Assembly: GCA_965153455.1 (NCBI GenBank)
Contig: OZ234503.1
Span: 13,645,118 to 13,709,117 of the forward strand
Origin: Sphagnum compactum
Lineage: Eukaryota > Bryophyta > Sphagnopsida > Sphagnales
Direction: 5' to 3'
Length of the DNA stretch: 64,000 nucleotides
Shown here: positions 1 through 11,434 of the stretch, piece by piece
Position numbering within the stretch: position 1 is the stretch's first letter
Layout: every line of letters begins with the position of its first letter
Made by a program: the position numbers and the translations under genes
Notes under the pieces: generated by a model
Database searches by the model: none
Told to the model about the DNA's origin: nothing
The model's input: only the letters and a program-made list of their open reading frames with translations

Positions 1-2
1 TC

Positions 3-710
3 TGCAGCTCCTTCATCTTTTCGCCTCAGCAAGTGGAGACCGTGAGGAGACGAATCCTGGACGACGGTCTAGTGACCAAAGTCACCACTTTTGAAGCCCT
101 AACAGCACTTTCATGGCGAGCACGGACTCAAGCCGTGGAAATGCACCCCAAGCAAGTCGCACGCCTAGTGTTCGCCATGAACATCCGGAAGAAGCTGGAT
201 CCACCGCTCCCTACCCGCTTCATGGGAAACGGAGTCTTCTTCGGGAATGCAACAGCCACAGCCGCCGAGCTCACACACAACCCACTATCGCATACTGTGA
301 AACTGGTACAAGAAGCCAAAGCGCTGGTGACGGACCAGTACATTCGCTCCGCCATCGACTACTTCGAGGTAACCAGGGCACGACCCAAGTGGGTAGCCAC
401 GCTACATATCGCTTCTTGGGTCGGTATTCCACTTGAAAAAGTGGATTTTGGGTGGGGTCAACCGGTCTGCATGGTTCCCACCAACATGATGGACGACGAT
501 GCCTTCATTGCTCCTTGTGGTAAGGACATGAAAAGCTTCCAATTCTTTATTGGTCTTCCCAGCTCGCGAGCTGTGGAAATTTTCCGCCAATGTTTGAGCA
601 GCTGCACCACCATGACTTATACCTCCTCCTCCTCCTCCTCCACTAAGAACTCTGACCAATCCTGCCTTCTTCAAGAACAGAAGCACATGGTCCTTGTGGA
701 GAACTGTTAA
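3..710 (+). CDS. BAHD acyltransferase, C-terminal part (HHT/ASFT-like), cut by window start
   Basis: This is the C-terminal half of a BAHD acyl-CoA-dependent acyltransferase. The frame is open from base 3, so the start and the HxxxD motif lie outside the window. The structural motif DFGWG is present near codon 145 of the visible part. The protein aligns end to end with residues ~247-456 of the complete copy at 10064-11434, sharing blocks such as TTFEAL, NIRxKLDPPLP, ALVTDxYIRSAxDY and DMKSF. Its closest known type is omega-hydroxypalmitate O-feruloyltransferase (HHT/ASFT/DCF), which puts hydroxycinnamoyl groups on suberin or cutin monomers. The tail after the conserved FRQC block is longer than in the other copy and holds a serine run encoded by TCC repeats. 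Substrate specificity cannot be read from the sequence. Confidence 0.9.
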   Translation, partial: CSSFIFSPQQVETVRRRILDDGLVTKVTTFEALTALSWRARTQAVEMHPKQVARLVFAMNIRKKLDPPLPTRFMGNGVFFGNATATAAELTHNPLSHTVKLVQEAKALVTDQYIRSAIDYFEVTRARPKWVATLHIASWVGIPLEKVDFGWGQPVCMVPTNMMDDDAFIAPCGKDMKSFQFFIGLPSSRAVEIFRQCLSSCTTMTYTSSSSSSTKNSDQSCLLQEQKHMVLVENC

Positions 711-2085
711 TTATTGTTTTCTTTTATGTCGATGATGAATTCAAGTCTGCACAACACTATAGTTGTTGCATTTGTAACATGTTTGGGCTGAAGGATTTGA
801 TGATATGAACATCTTATTTTTCTAACAATATCCATGTGAGTCGGCCATGTCCTATTTAGTCATAAATCTCTAAATCATTCAAGGTGGTGATGTTTGTGTA
901 GTGAAGTTGCAAGATGGCCAAAGTACAAGGCCGCCATGAATTCTAACCAGAAGTGATGCTTCATTAATTCTTCTACACCCACAACAGTTCATGAATCAAA
1001 TTGCAAGTGGATGAGAGTTGAAAGTTGAAACCATGTCAAATAAAAATGCTCGTGACATCCATTAGAACATTGGCCACAAACACAGCACTCCAATTAGATT
1101 CAATATGTATTATACACACATTTTTACAGACTACAACACCGTCCACAGGGAAAAAGCTCTAGATTTATGGAATGTACTCGAAGTTAAATAAATCTTTAAA
1201 TTAAACACTAGATGAATCAGATGCCAAGTTGTTAGTCATGTGAGTGATGTACATACCACTAGAAATAATTTCAGTCACACTCCAATTGGCACACAATCTT
1301 TAGCAAATTGAATCCAGACTTAAGAACATGAAACCAAAGCTGATCATTAAAGGTGGGACTGACTAACACAGGTTGTGATTACTCTTTAGTAACAATCTAC
1401 ACAGAGAAAGTTGGTACTCCACCTGCATAGCTGCTAAAGGAACTCCAAACATCTATAAACAAAGCCATCAAACTACTGAACTCTGAAGGGAGAAATACTT
1501 AGAAAGTGCCTCAAATGCCTGATGCAACTACTAGATTCATGCAAGAATAGAACATACATTTTGTAAGCATACATTTTGTTTTCAAATCCATGAATGATAG
1601 GAAGTTCATGAAACATTTAGTTGTCACAAATTCTTCAACAGTATGAAACAAATGTCTTACCTCCAAAGTTAACTGGGTTCTCTTCTCTACTAGAAAAAGA
1701 AGAAGACTTGTTTATTTATTTATAATATGGAACTAACCCACATGTTTGTGTCGGACTTAGGGAAAGCATATTAAGAAGGTGAAATCCAAAGTTTATGTAG
1801 GCCACAAAAAATCTTAGGAAGTTCAAATTACACTTGATTGAAGATGAATTAGCCAACAAATATATATGTATTACATTTGAACTTTGCTTTGTACAAGGAC
1901 TTTAAGAAAAAAAAATTCCTTCATTTCAAGTTTATTCCCACTATAAGAAATTGAGAAAATTTCAAATTAATACACAAAAAATAAATAAAATGAAACAAAT
2001 AATTTGAATTTGACAAGAGCAAGCCAGAGTAGACGAATCTTTTTGTGCAAATGACATCTTGGACTTCATGATGACATGAAGTAAT
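711..2085. other. Gene-free spacer
   Basis: AT-rich sequence between the BAHD fragment and the P450 relic. No reading frame here resembles a known protein, and I see no repeat or RNA gene. Confidence 0.5.
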
Positions 2086-2089
2086 TCTA

Positions 2090-3089
2090 ACAATGACAAT
2101 AGGAAGGTTGTTCATGGGACTACAAGTCAATTGAACATTCAAAATCTTATTGATGAATGCAAGACCTTATTTTTGATGGGCTATTCAACTATGGCTTCAC
2201 TTTTGACATGGACAATGTTGCCTCTAGCCAAATACCCCGAATGACAAGAACGTGCTCGAATAGAAATATGGGAGGTTTGTGGTTTCAACAATGACATGGA
2301 TGCTACAAAACTCAACCAAATGAAAATTGTGAACACGTATTTTTGTAGCTTTAAAATGTTATCCACTTTGAATAATTGTTGCATGATTATAAATGTGTCA
2401 AATGATAATACTTCCATCATAAATTAAAATTGGGCATAGACGAATCCAAAGGGTATAAATAAGTGTACCCAAACTAGGTAAAGGAATTTAATTTATTAAA
2501 CAAAACTTTTGAATTAGTAAAAAGGTCTCAAGATGTTATGTGTTTATTAAAACATCAAGTTACTTGGTTTTGCATAAACCTTGTATGAAAATTCCAATTC
2601 AAATGCACCAAAAAAATTAGGTATCAACTTTGCCACATGGTTCAAATTGTTCTCAAATCACATTTTTTGAATAGGTGGGGATGATATTGAATGAAGTGCA
2701 CCGATTATTCCCTATTCTTCCACAACTAACAAGGGTGGCATCAAAGGTATGCAACTAGGGGACATTTTTGTGCCCAAGGACTTAGTCTTGGAAATTCTGT
2801 GTTTCATATGCACCATGATCCTAAACTATGGGGAGAGAATGTGATGGAGTGTGATCCAAGTAGGTTTGCAAAAGGTGTGTCAAAAGCTTGTCAACATCAA
2901 CAAAATTTCATACCCTTTTCTTTTGGGCCCTGGAATTGCATTGGCCAAAAGTTGTCCTTGATGGAATCAAAAGTTGTAGTTGCTAGTGTGTTGTCACGCT
3001 TCCAACTTTCAGTTTCTCCAAGCTATAGGCATTGTCCCAAAAATGTTTTTATTCACAAACCAAAATTTGGTGTACAATTCATTATATAA
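2090..3089 (+). pseudogene. Cytochrome P450 pseudogene, CYP72 clan (CYP735/CYP709-like)
   Basis: C-terminal third of a P450. Near 2125-2335 the I-helix region reads NLIDECKTLFLMGYSTM followed by LLTWTMLPLAKYPE. The usual AGHETT is degraded to MGYSTM, losing the acidic residue, and a TGA at 2242-2244 replaces the tryptophan of the PEWQE block. The K-helix ExxR (EVHR) lies near 2690-2715. After it the frame shifts near 2750 into GDIFVPKDL and again near 2800 into the heme-binding region. The heme signature FSFGPWNCIGQK is intact and the last ~96 codons are open to a stop at 3089. The order and wording match CYP735/CYP709-type enzymes of the CYP72 clan; subfamily is uncertain. One stop and two frameshifts make it a relic. 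No matching N-terminus was found upstream. Confidence 0.85.
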
Positions 3090-4830
3090 AGCTTGACACA
3101 AATTTCAACTTTGTAATCAATATGTTCATGTAATACATATATAATGTCCAATTTACAAGCATTTATAATATGTCAACATTTTGGTATGAACAACATTGAT
3201 GTTGAAAATATGGAAAGTTATTTAACAATTTACAATTTTGGTTTTATATGTTGTAAACTTGCACTATATTGTGAAGCAATTATGTGTTTGACATGTGTTC
3301 TTAAAGTTACAATGAAATTTTTGCAAATTTGTGTGTTCAAATCTTTTTTTTGAGAATTTGTTAACCATCTCTATTTCTTTTGATTCCATTGCAAATTTTG
3401 CAAGCTGATGGCAAGGAATTTTTTTGGAAAAAAGGGATACAAGCCCAATGGTAACATGTGAAATGGTTGTGGTATAACTTTAAATCTTTAAGCATTTGTA
3501 ATAATGTCATTTGTTCTATGCATAAGGTTGATTTCACGAATAGTTTTGTTTATGTTATTATTGAAATATTATTGGAGATCTTCCAAGAAAGGACTTAACC
3601 AAATTTGGCTACATGTGAAAGAGAAAAGTAAAAAATTATTGAAACCTTGTTATGTGTTGGCATGTTGCAAGAACTTATTGTCTAAAAATGAAATTTTCAA
3701 CCTTTTTTTCCCTCAAAATGTGGTGAATTTTGAAAGATTTATTTTCATAATATTTTTTGTACAAGTTAGAGGCCTTTTTTTTGTCACCAGGTATCAAAAT
3801 TTCATCAAAAGAAAAAACATTGATAAGATATGATATCTTTAATGGGATTGTTGAATTTGTTTTAATTAGGAGTATGAGTTTTGTTGTGAATCATTTGGCA
3901 TTCTCACATGTTTTGGGACATACTGAAAAACCTTAACAGCATTCAATCGTTGCTAAAAGTAACTATTGCTAAAAGTAACTATTGCCTACAAGATCACACA
4001 CTTGACCCAAAGTTTCAATGTACATGCATATAAAAATGGTTTAGGTGGCATGAACAAGAAAGTGATGAAACACATGGTGGTCTTAGGTTACATGTGCAAA
4101 TTATGCTTTGAATGCAACAAGTTCCAATTTAAGAAGAAAAACCCAAATTTTGAAATGATTCCAAAACAGAACAAATGCATAAGATGCACATGTCTTCTGG
4201 GTCCCCAATTTTGTTAATCTATTAACTTAGTCAAACTTGGCTATTTTATGAACCACTATAACATGCACTTACCATGGCAATAGTTTGCACCACAAGTAAA
4301 TTCCAAGCTAGGTGTGAGGGTCACGTAGAATCTATAGCTTGCAAGTAAAATTCCAATGTTTAAAGTAGGAGGGAGATTGCAAGTTCTACTGCAACCTAAC
4401 CTATGGGATGGGTCCAAGGTTGGCTATAAAGAATGCATGAGATACAAGTCAAGAAATGAGAGACCTCCTCTCCTATTGTGTATAGAACTTTTAAAAAGTT
4501 GGATTTTTATCCAAATTGTTGGGTTCGGACTCATGGAATACATTGTTAAAAAGGGAAGGAAAATGATTAATGATCAACATACATTTACTAAGACCATATC
4601 AGAGAAATGGGAACCAACCCTTCCACAAAAATTCAAATGAATTTAGTGGCAAGACTTATGGTTGAAGACAAGGGTAAAGAAGGATTTACGTTGATCCATG
4701 TATGGAGAGCAAAAGTGGGTTTTGAAATTGATGTAAAATTCATTTCATGCAGGCTGAATATACCAAAAACAATCTTACACAGATTCTAGGAGTGTGAAAT
4801 GGCTTGCAAAGCATGGACTTTGGATGTTAA
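3090..4830. other. Gene-free spacer
   Basis: AT-rich sequence with short open frames of low-complexity composition (3144-3353, 3504-3833, 3966-4217, 4356-4640). None resembles a known protein and none is flanked by convincing splice sites. Confidence 0.45.
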
Positions 4831-5070
4831 CCTTTTGACATAGATTGTGATACCCCTCCTACATTGTGAGACAATGGAAGAGATTACAAATGGAACATTG
4901 TTTATTCAACAAGAGACTGCCTAAGAGAATTAGTAGATGCAATGCTATTTGGACTCTATTGTGCAGGGTCACTATTTGGTTCATATGGATTGAAAGGAAG
5001 GACTGAGCCTTCAACAACTATACATGGGAAGATAGTAAACTTGCGAGATGCATATGCGATGGTTTATTGG
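4830..5070 (+). mobile_element. Possible LINE ORF2 C-terminal remnant
   Basis: One forward frame reads RISRCNAIWTLLCR, then VTIWFIWIERKD, a stop, and AFNNYTWEDSKLA. This resembles the tryptophan-rich tail found after the zinc-binding reverse-transcriptase region in plant LINE-type proteins (pattern W-x-x-W-x-E/K-R-N/K). In-frame stops and the lack of a recognisable RT domain upstream mean it is at best a short relic. Confidence 0.35.
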
Positions 5071-5861
5071 ATTATGGCAAATTAGATGGTACAGGACTTT
5101 GAGAGATTGAGAACACACTGTTTGAGAACTTTGACAAGACTCGGTGCTCTCATCGCACTCTCTATGCTAGGGACAAGACGAATATTATATGGTCATACCA
5201 CATACCTAAGAAATGTAAACTCCTTTGGTAGTTTGTTGGGTCTTTTGCTGGGGTGGGTTTCCCCTGGCCTTGTGTTTGTTGTTTGCCCTTTTTGCAATGT
5301 ATTTTGCCACCCCAAAACTAACTGTTGGGTGGGCCTGTTCTAGGTACATACAGTCCTGGACCCTGTTCTGTGTGCAAACAATGGGTCTAATGAGCTAATC
5401 GAATCCTTCAACAAGAATACACAAATTAAGAATCATAAGGATAAGTTTCTAAACTTATTAGGCTTGCAATTTTACACATAGCAGTAACTAACCAACATTT
5501 GTGCCAGAATTTGTGATCACGATGCTACAAACTTCATGTTCAGCAATTTGGAACTTTTGTGTTCTTTAATAGAATTGTCTGTTAAAAACATAGTCCCACA
5601 CACCATGATGTTGCATCTTCTGATGACTATAATAAGATAGTCCCACAAATTACATTGCAATACAAACTAATAAGAACTATGTTTATGAATGTCAACTTCC
5701 CCAAATGTTCCAAATCTGGATGAACCACTATTTCCCCATATTTAACTTTGGACTTTTTCTTTACTCACCCTTAGATACATCTTGTAATATGACTACAGCC
5801 TTTGGGTTGGGTATTAGCCTGTTAATGAAAATAAGTAGTACCCACTATGAAGAGTATAAAG

Positions 5862-7707
5862 CAGTGTTGGGCAGTTCTTGATTTTTATGAAGAATCTCGA
5901 GTTCCAATTCTATAAAATAAATTAGAACAGTTCCAGTTCTCGTTCTTAAACGGGAAAAAAAAAGGTTCTGGTTCCAATTCTGGGTCCAGTTATTTCCCCT
6001 TAAAAAATTTCAATTCCAGTTTTGAGAAACAGATCTGGTTCCAGGTTATTCAAACTGGAACTTGCGGTTACCTTCTGGTTTTAGTCTTTAAATTTATATA
6101 TATATTATTAAAAAAAACCGATTGGTTCTGGTGTCAAGTGGGTGCATATTGGGTGAACATTTTAACCCAATGGAGTGTTTTTTGGTAATTTAGACCATCA
6201 CATTGGCAATGGCATCTCCATCATGTTCTAACTCATCTAACAAATCCAAACTTCTTTTGTCTAAATGATCACTAAGAAAATCAATCCTAAATCAAATTTA
6301 GGAGATTTCTTGTGATCATTGAAAGCCTTACACCTCCAATACCATAGTATCTGAGTGCATTTTGGCACAAATTATATTATTTTTAGAAATGCTGAAATTT
6401 TTCAAAACATTATTTTTCTCAAAAGAAAAAAATTGTTAATGAAATTGAAGACGTGTGCTGAAGCCACCCATGCACTATGATATTCTTCTTTTGATTCCAA
6501 CATTAATGTAATGCCGCCTGTAAATGAGCGTGCCTTTATTGAAAAACTTACTTAGAGTAACTTGTAACTTCCACCTTCATAATTATTAAGTTAAGGGAGC
6601 ACATGTGCCATGGCACCACTCACACACAAAACACATAAATATTTAGTTCCATTTTGTGAAGGAAGTTTAACGAAGGAAATGACTGTTGATATTCTTATAA
6701 AAGGAGTCCCTAAAGATCAATTTGAAACTTGTAGAAGTAAGTTAGGATTAGTTCACCATGAATAGAAAGCTAAATATCATTGAGTGAGAGTGATAAGATT
6801 ACAACGAACTATCATTTCGTTGAACTTATTTGCTGAACTTGACTACAGCTGATTAGTTCTCTTTGGAGTCATGTGCTATTTACTATTGCCCCTTGATTTT
6901 AGCTACAAGTTGCTGAGAGTCTTGTTGCTGATTTTTTTTTTACAGAGTTATTTGTTAAGCTTTATAGAAGCTAGCTTTTGTTCTATAAAATCATCTGATT
7001 TCTCTGATGGTCAAGTGCCTAGTGAAGCACAAGTGTGTGCTTAGTCTTAGTTTGCATGATCAACACCAATAACGACTAGTAAGTTCTAAGCTACATAGTT
7101 TCGGTTGTTTCTTGTAAACTTTGTTGGTGTCGCTTGTGCATTCTAGATGGAGTCCTCAACAATACCTACATAAATAGTCCATAATGTGTAAATCAGTGTT
7201 GTGTGCAACCTTTTTTGGGCGGAACAAAATTGTTGTGTTTTATATAAGAAAATTGGGAAAGTTTTGTTCTTTTTTAGGTGCAAATTCAAACTACATTTGC
7301 AAACAAATTGGAAATTTTTTTTGACTATTTTATATCTGATATATATTTTTAAAATCCTGGTTGTGCTTGTATTTCAAAATTAAAGAACCATTGGTTCCAA
7401 TTGTTATAAATGTTCCAGATTTAGAGAATCATTGGTTCCAGTTCTTTTGAAAAAACTCAAAATCAAAGACTTGTAGGTTCCAGTTATTTCCAACACGTAA
7501 AGAAACCTTGACTTTTATGAATGGACCAGTAAAGAGACGGTTTTTTGGTTGATTATTTGATTTTAAAATAAAATAAAATGAGAACCATGGTTATATATCA
7601 AAAACCAATAATTTGATTTTTTGAGATTCATGGCTATGAATTTGTAAAACCACCACGGTAACCCACAAGGGTCTGTTCATTTTTTTTAAAATAACTGCCC
7701 AACACTG
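5862..7707. mobile_element. hAT-type DNA transposon relic with TIRs and 8-bp target duplication
   Basis: The left end begins CAGTGTTGGGCAGTT and the right end is its exact reverse complement, a 15-bp terminal inverted repeat of the hAT type. The flanks are gtataaag (5854-5861) and gtatactg (7708-7715), an 8-bp target duplication matching at 6 of 8 positions, as expected for an old hAT insertion. Both subterminal regions (about 5875-6060 and 7385-7500) are rich in ggttcc/ccagtt motifs, typical of hAT transposase binding sites. No intact transposase is seen; a minus-strand open stretch near 6185-6300 (SDHLDKRSLDLLDELEHDGD) may be degraded element coding. It looks non-autonomous or decayed. Confidence 0.75.
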
Positions 7708-7715
7708 GTATACTG

Positions 7716-9042
7716 TAAACCAATTTGCTTTGCCATGGTATATCCGCAAGTGTGTACGAGCTAAATGTGCATCCAACCTCACTAGTAAGCATTTTTGCTA
7801 CTCATTTTAATTACCCTATTTGATGGGTAAATACTTTAATTTACTCGATCTTTACTCTGCCCATCTGGTATATATTTGAGGTTTGCCTTAACCTTGGGAA
7901 GGGTAGTTGTTTTTTACATGAATAAAAAGAGGGGCTATATGCCAACATCATTGTATAGCTAACATATGCATTTTCCTATTTTGCAAGTGTTATGATGGAT
8001 TTGTTTTGAAATTATTTTAATTAACTATTGAATCTATTTGGTTTCAGCATTTGATTTTTGTTCATTACCAACCAATCTGGACTTTCACACCCAATATTCA
8101 ATGGCCCCTTGCGAGTCATCATGGGCCACATTCTTGATTTTTTTAAAACTATTATTAGCTTGTAATATTAGTTATTTTGTTATGTTTGGTTTTATGTTAT
8201 GCTAGTGTGATCCATATTAAATATTTGGGGGGGGGGGGGGGGGGGGGTTCCTTTGAAGTTCACAATCTGTTTTTGCTAATGAGTCTCTTTGATTGACCCA
8301 TAAAAAGAAAAAAAAGTATAAAATTTTTGAAGATCACTCAAATTAGAAGTATTGACTCCAAACATAGAAACATATATGAGTCTCACAATGTTCACCCATC
8401 TATCTATAGGTTCTAAGAAGACAACATTAGGCAAGGCATATGAGAGACAAATCGAGGTGCTATCGAGAACATGTTGGTGAAAAACATTGGAAAAACATGT
8501 TGAGAACACATGAGGAACTTGAAGAGAACACATTGGGAACAATCAAAATCCAATACCACCCCACCCTCCCCCCAAAAAGAAGAAACCCTGCAAATCAAAT
8601 GAATTAACTTATGTAAACTATTTTACTATTTTTTATGTTCAATAATATTGAACAAGTTTAATAGTTTCTATAAATTTTAACACAAGAGTCAGGCTGCTCC
8701 ATGGCACACTATCTTATATATATATTCTAGTCATGGGAAAATGCATATCATAGTAGTGTGTGTGTGGGGGACCATCTCATTCAAAGACCATTCTATGAAA
8801 GTAGTACACAAATGTTGCAAAGTAGTTTAACATGAATACCATGTGCACACTAATTTTGTGGCATTTAAGTGGTGTAATATTAAGAAGCTCTAGTAAGTCA
8901 TGTTTTAAAATGGCACACCTAAGTTTAGCCATTTATATTAATATGATTCTAGAAATTTGATGTTTTGATTTAAGGGTTTAATGAAGGAGACAAAAGGTTT
9001 AAACTTACACCTGTTAAGGTATATATATATACATATAGACTA
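7716..9042. other. Spacer with poly-G tract
   Basis: No gene seen. It contains a run of 21 G at 8227-8247, which starts a segment related to sequences near 16.9 kb and 62.8 kb (see the repeat entries). Confidence 0.5.
8227..8345 (+). repeat. Poly-G-headed dispersed repeat, copy 1
   Basis: 21 consecutive G followed after ~30 bases by the phrase aatgagtctctttgattga. Nearly the same phrase follows a G/C-rich start near 16935-17010. A related segment with 19 G occurs at 62768. I infer one dispersed repeat family; its ends are not defined. Confidence 0.45.
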
Positions 9043-9192
9043 CATTAAAAGAAAAATCCCATTTTTCGACTTGTCTTAGGCAACTAAAAGTGTCTTTTAC
9101 GACTATTTTTGATCACCTAATTTTGTGAATAGTCACAAAAAACACTTTTAATCACCTAAAACAAGTCCAAAAATGAAGTTTTTTTTCTAGTG
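9043..9192. mobile_element. CACTA-like foldback MITE with CTA target duplication
   Basis: A 150-bp imperfect palindrome. The left half begins CATTAAAAGAAAAA and runs through ACTTGTCTTAGG and CTAAAAGTGTC. The right half is its diverged reverse complement and ends in TTTTTTCTAGTG. It is flanked on both sides by CTA (9040-9042 and 9193-9195), a 3-bp duplication as made by CACTA-superfamily transposases. There is no coding capacity. Confidence 0.75.
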
Positions 9193-9588
9193 CTAGAGGA
9201 TATAATGGTTGTGCATGAACTTACTTACTTACAACCAACCAGCCTGACCCAACGGATATTTCCTTTTGTATGTAGTATGTACATAATAATGCAGCCTGGA
9301 TAGAAGAAAATTTGGGGGTTTAATGTATTTATACCCAATGCTGGGCTCAGAAGCTCTGCAACGTGGGCCCATCCATCCCAATGGGCTTCTCTGAGAGTAG
9401 CCTTTCAGGCGTGACACACTGACAGGCAGGCAGGCCTTTTCTTTGGTGGCTAAATATATCGCCAAAAGAGAGATAATAAAAACTTTTACAAGTGCTAAAA
9501 AACCAAGTGTTATTTTGAGACTTTCAATAGCCATAATTTGACTCATTTTCAATAATAATTGTGAGATTTCTATACATGGTTCAAATTA

Positions 9589-9735
9589 GGAGCCGAAAAT
9601 ATATAGGAGGATGTTTAAGAAAATGTGTCTTCATATTATCTATCACTTGTAGCCAAATTTGGCTAAATCTTCCTATGGATTATCACCACTTTGGCTACAT
9701 CACAAAATTGACCCAAAAAAAAAAAAAGTCATTTG
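9589..9735 (+). repeat. TAGCCA palindrome repeat family, copy A
   Basis: Contains the perfect 16-bp palindrome TAGCCAAATTTGGCTA, followed by AATCTTCC and, ~30 bases on, a second TTTGGCTA. Related copies lie at 16476-16620 (same strand) and 29665-29760 (opposite strand). Probably a MITE-like family. Confidence 0.55.
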
Positions 9736-10063
9736 GCGACTAGAAAACCAAATGAAACACATATGTTTTAGCCATCTTGAAAAAAAACAAACATCAATAA
9801 ATAAATTGAGCCAAAACAAAAAAAAGGATGATTCCAACTGTTTCTCTACCAACTTGATTTGTCTGCCGCGCCATGCCTTGAACCATCCCATCCCTTCCCT
9901 TTTGCTGCTGCTGCAAGCTGCTACGGATCATTCAAGCTAGCGTCGTCAATAGGAGGAGGCAGCTGCGGCATTGTGGTTCTAGGAATACATTACTCATTCT
10001 CCACAAGAGAGCTATATACATTACACGAGCTTTGGTTTGTGTACTCTGAAGTAGGCTGCAATC

Positions 10064-11434
10064 ATGCCAGGGAGCTCTTGTATAGGCCATGAGATCGTGG
10101 AGAATGGAGAGTTGGAGCTGGATGTGAAGCACAGTCACCCAATTCTTGTCTACCCAGCTGAGCCTACCCGGAAACAAGTCTACTCGCTTTCCAATCTCGA
10201 TCAGATCTTTGTGGTCCCTGTGAGCACGGTTTACTTTTTCAATTCGCGACAGAACAAGAAGAACCATGATGCTGTCGCCGTGATCAAAGACTCGTTGCGG
10301 AAGCTCCTGGTGCTGTATTACCCGATGGCAGGCAGGCTGGGCGTGAGCGAGGACTCCAGGTTTCAAATTCAGTGCGAAGGTCAAGGGGTACTCTTTGTTG
10401 AAGCCGTGGCTGATTGCTCCATTGCTGAGCTCGGCGAGCGTTACAGACCTGCTCCCTTCATGACGCAGCTCGTGTATAACAATCCGCAGACTAGTGGCCA
10501 CAGCAGCGTTGAACTCGACGTGCCGCTATTGTGTGTGCAGGTGACGCGGTTCAAGTGTGGCGGTTTCGTGCTGGGTCTCTGCATGAACCATTGCATCGCC
10601 GACGCTTTCGTTGCGAGCGAGTTTCTCGTCGCCTGGGGTGAGCTCGCGCGCGGATCAGTGGACATTTCCCACTTGGCTCCCAACCTCGACCGCACACTAC
10701 TAAACAAGCGCTCACCACTGCGGATCGAGTTTCCGCACCTCGAGTTCCGTGAAATCGACGAAGTTATATCCTCACGCACAAATGAGAGCTCGACTACTAT
10801 CTGCAGCTCTAGCTTCACCGTGTCGCCCCACGAACTCGAGAGCGTGAAGAAACGAATCCTCCACCACGGTCTAGTGACACAAGTCACCACCTTTGAAGCC
10901 TTAGCAGCGATGACATGGCAAGCGAGGACCCAAGCCGTGGACATGCACCCCGAGCAAGTCGCGCGTCTGGTGTTCCCTGTCAATATCCGCTCAAAACTCG
11001 ATCCACCGCTCCCAGCACGCTTCTTGGGAAACGGAGTCTTTTTAGGGCACGCGACAGCCACCCCCGCCGAGCTCACACAGAATTCGTTATCCCATATTGT
11101 GAAGCTGGTGCAAGATGCCAAAGCGCTGGTGACGGACAAGTACATTCGATCCGCCGTCGATTACTTGGAAGTGCACAGAGGAAAACCGAAGTCGGTGGCA
11201 TTGCTCTACATTTCTTCGTGGATTAGGATTCCGATGAACGTAGTGGACTTCGGTTGGGGCGAACCCATCTGCATGGGTCCTTGCAGCCTCATGGACGAGG
11301 ACGCCATCTTCGCTTCCTGTGGCGACGACATGAAAAGCTTCGAAGTGTTCATTGCGCTTCCGAGCTTACAAGCTGTGGAAACATTCCGCCGATGTTTGCG
11401 CACAACGATCTCGTCCTCTCACTCACCAGCCTGA
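10064..11434 (+). CDS. BAHD acyltransferase, omega-hydroxyacid hydroxycinnamoyltransferase (HHT/ASFT)-like
   Basis: Complete intronless gene of 456 aa, matching the usual BAHD length of 430-460. Such enzymes move an acyl group from a CoA thioester to an alcohol or amine in the cytosol. The catalytic HxxxD is H176-C-I-A-D180 and the structural DFGWG is at 395-399. Other family blocks are PAEPTRKQVYSLSNLDQ (31-47), YYPMAGRL (85-92), FKCGGFVLGL (163-172) and TTFEAL (275-280). The PAEPTxxxxYxLSNLDQ start and the ALVTDxYIRSAxDY block point to the HHT/ASFT/DCF group, which feruloylates omega-hydroxy fatty acids and fatty alcohols of suberin and cutin. The ATG at 10064 is the first in frame and gives the expected N-terminus. 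It is the tandem paralogue of the gene cut by the window start, ~9.4 kb away. The exact acceptor and donor are not determined by sequence. Confidence 0.93.
   Translation: MPGSSCIGHEIVENGELELDVKHSHPILVYPAEPTRKQVYSLSNLDQIFVVPVSTVYFFNSRQNKKNHDAVAVIKDSLRKLLVLYYPMAGRLGVSEDSRFQIQCEGQGVLFVEAVADCSIAELGERYRPAPFMTQLVYNNPQTSGHSSVELDVPLLCVQVTRFKCGGFVLGLCMNHCIADAFVASEFLVAWGELARGSVDISHLAPNLDRTLLNKRSPLRIEFPHLEFREIDEVISSRTNESSTTICSSSFTVSPHELESVKKRILHHGLVTQVTTFEALAAMTWQARTQAVDMHPEQVARLVFPVNIRSKLDPPLPARFLGNGVFLGHATATPAELTQNSLSHIVKLVQDAKALVTDKYIRSAVDYLEVHRGKPKSVALLYISSWIRIPMNVVDFGWGEPICMGPCSLMDEDAIFASCGDDMKSFEVFIALPSLQAVETFRRCLRTTISSSHSPA

Noticed and set aside
10441-11145. Long minus-strand open frame (234 codons)
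   Set aside because: Antisense shadow of the BAHD gene; the plus frame holds HxxxD and DFGWG and the mirrored frame has no recognisable content.
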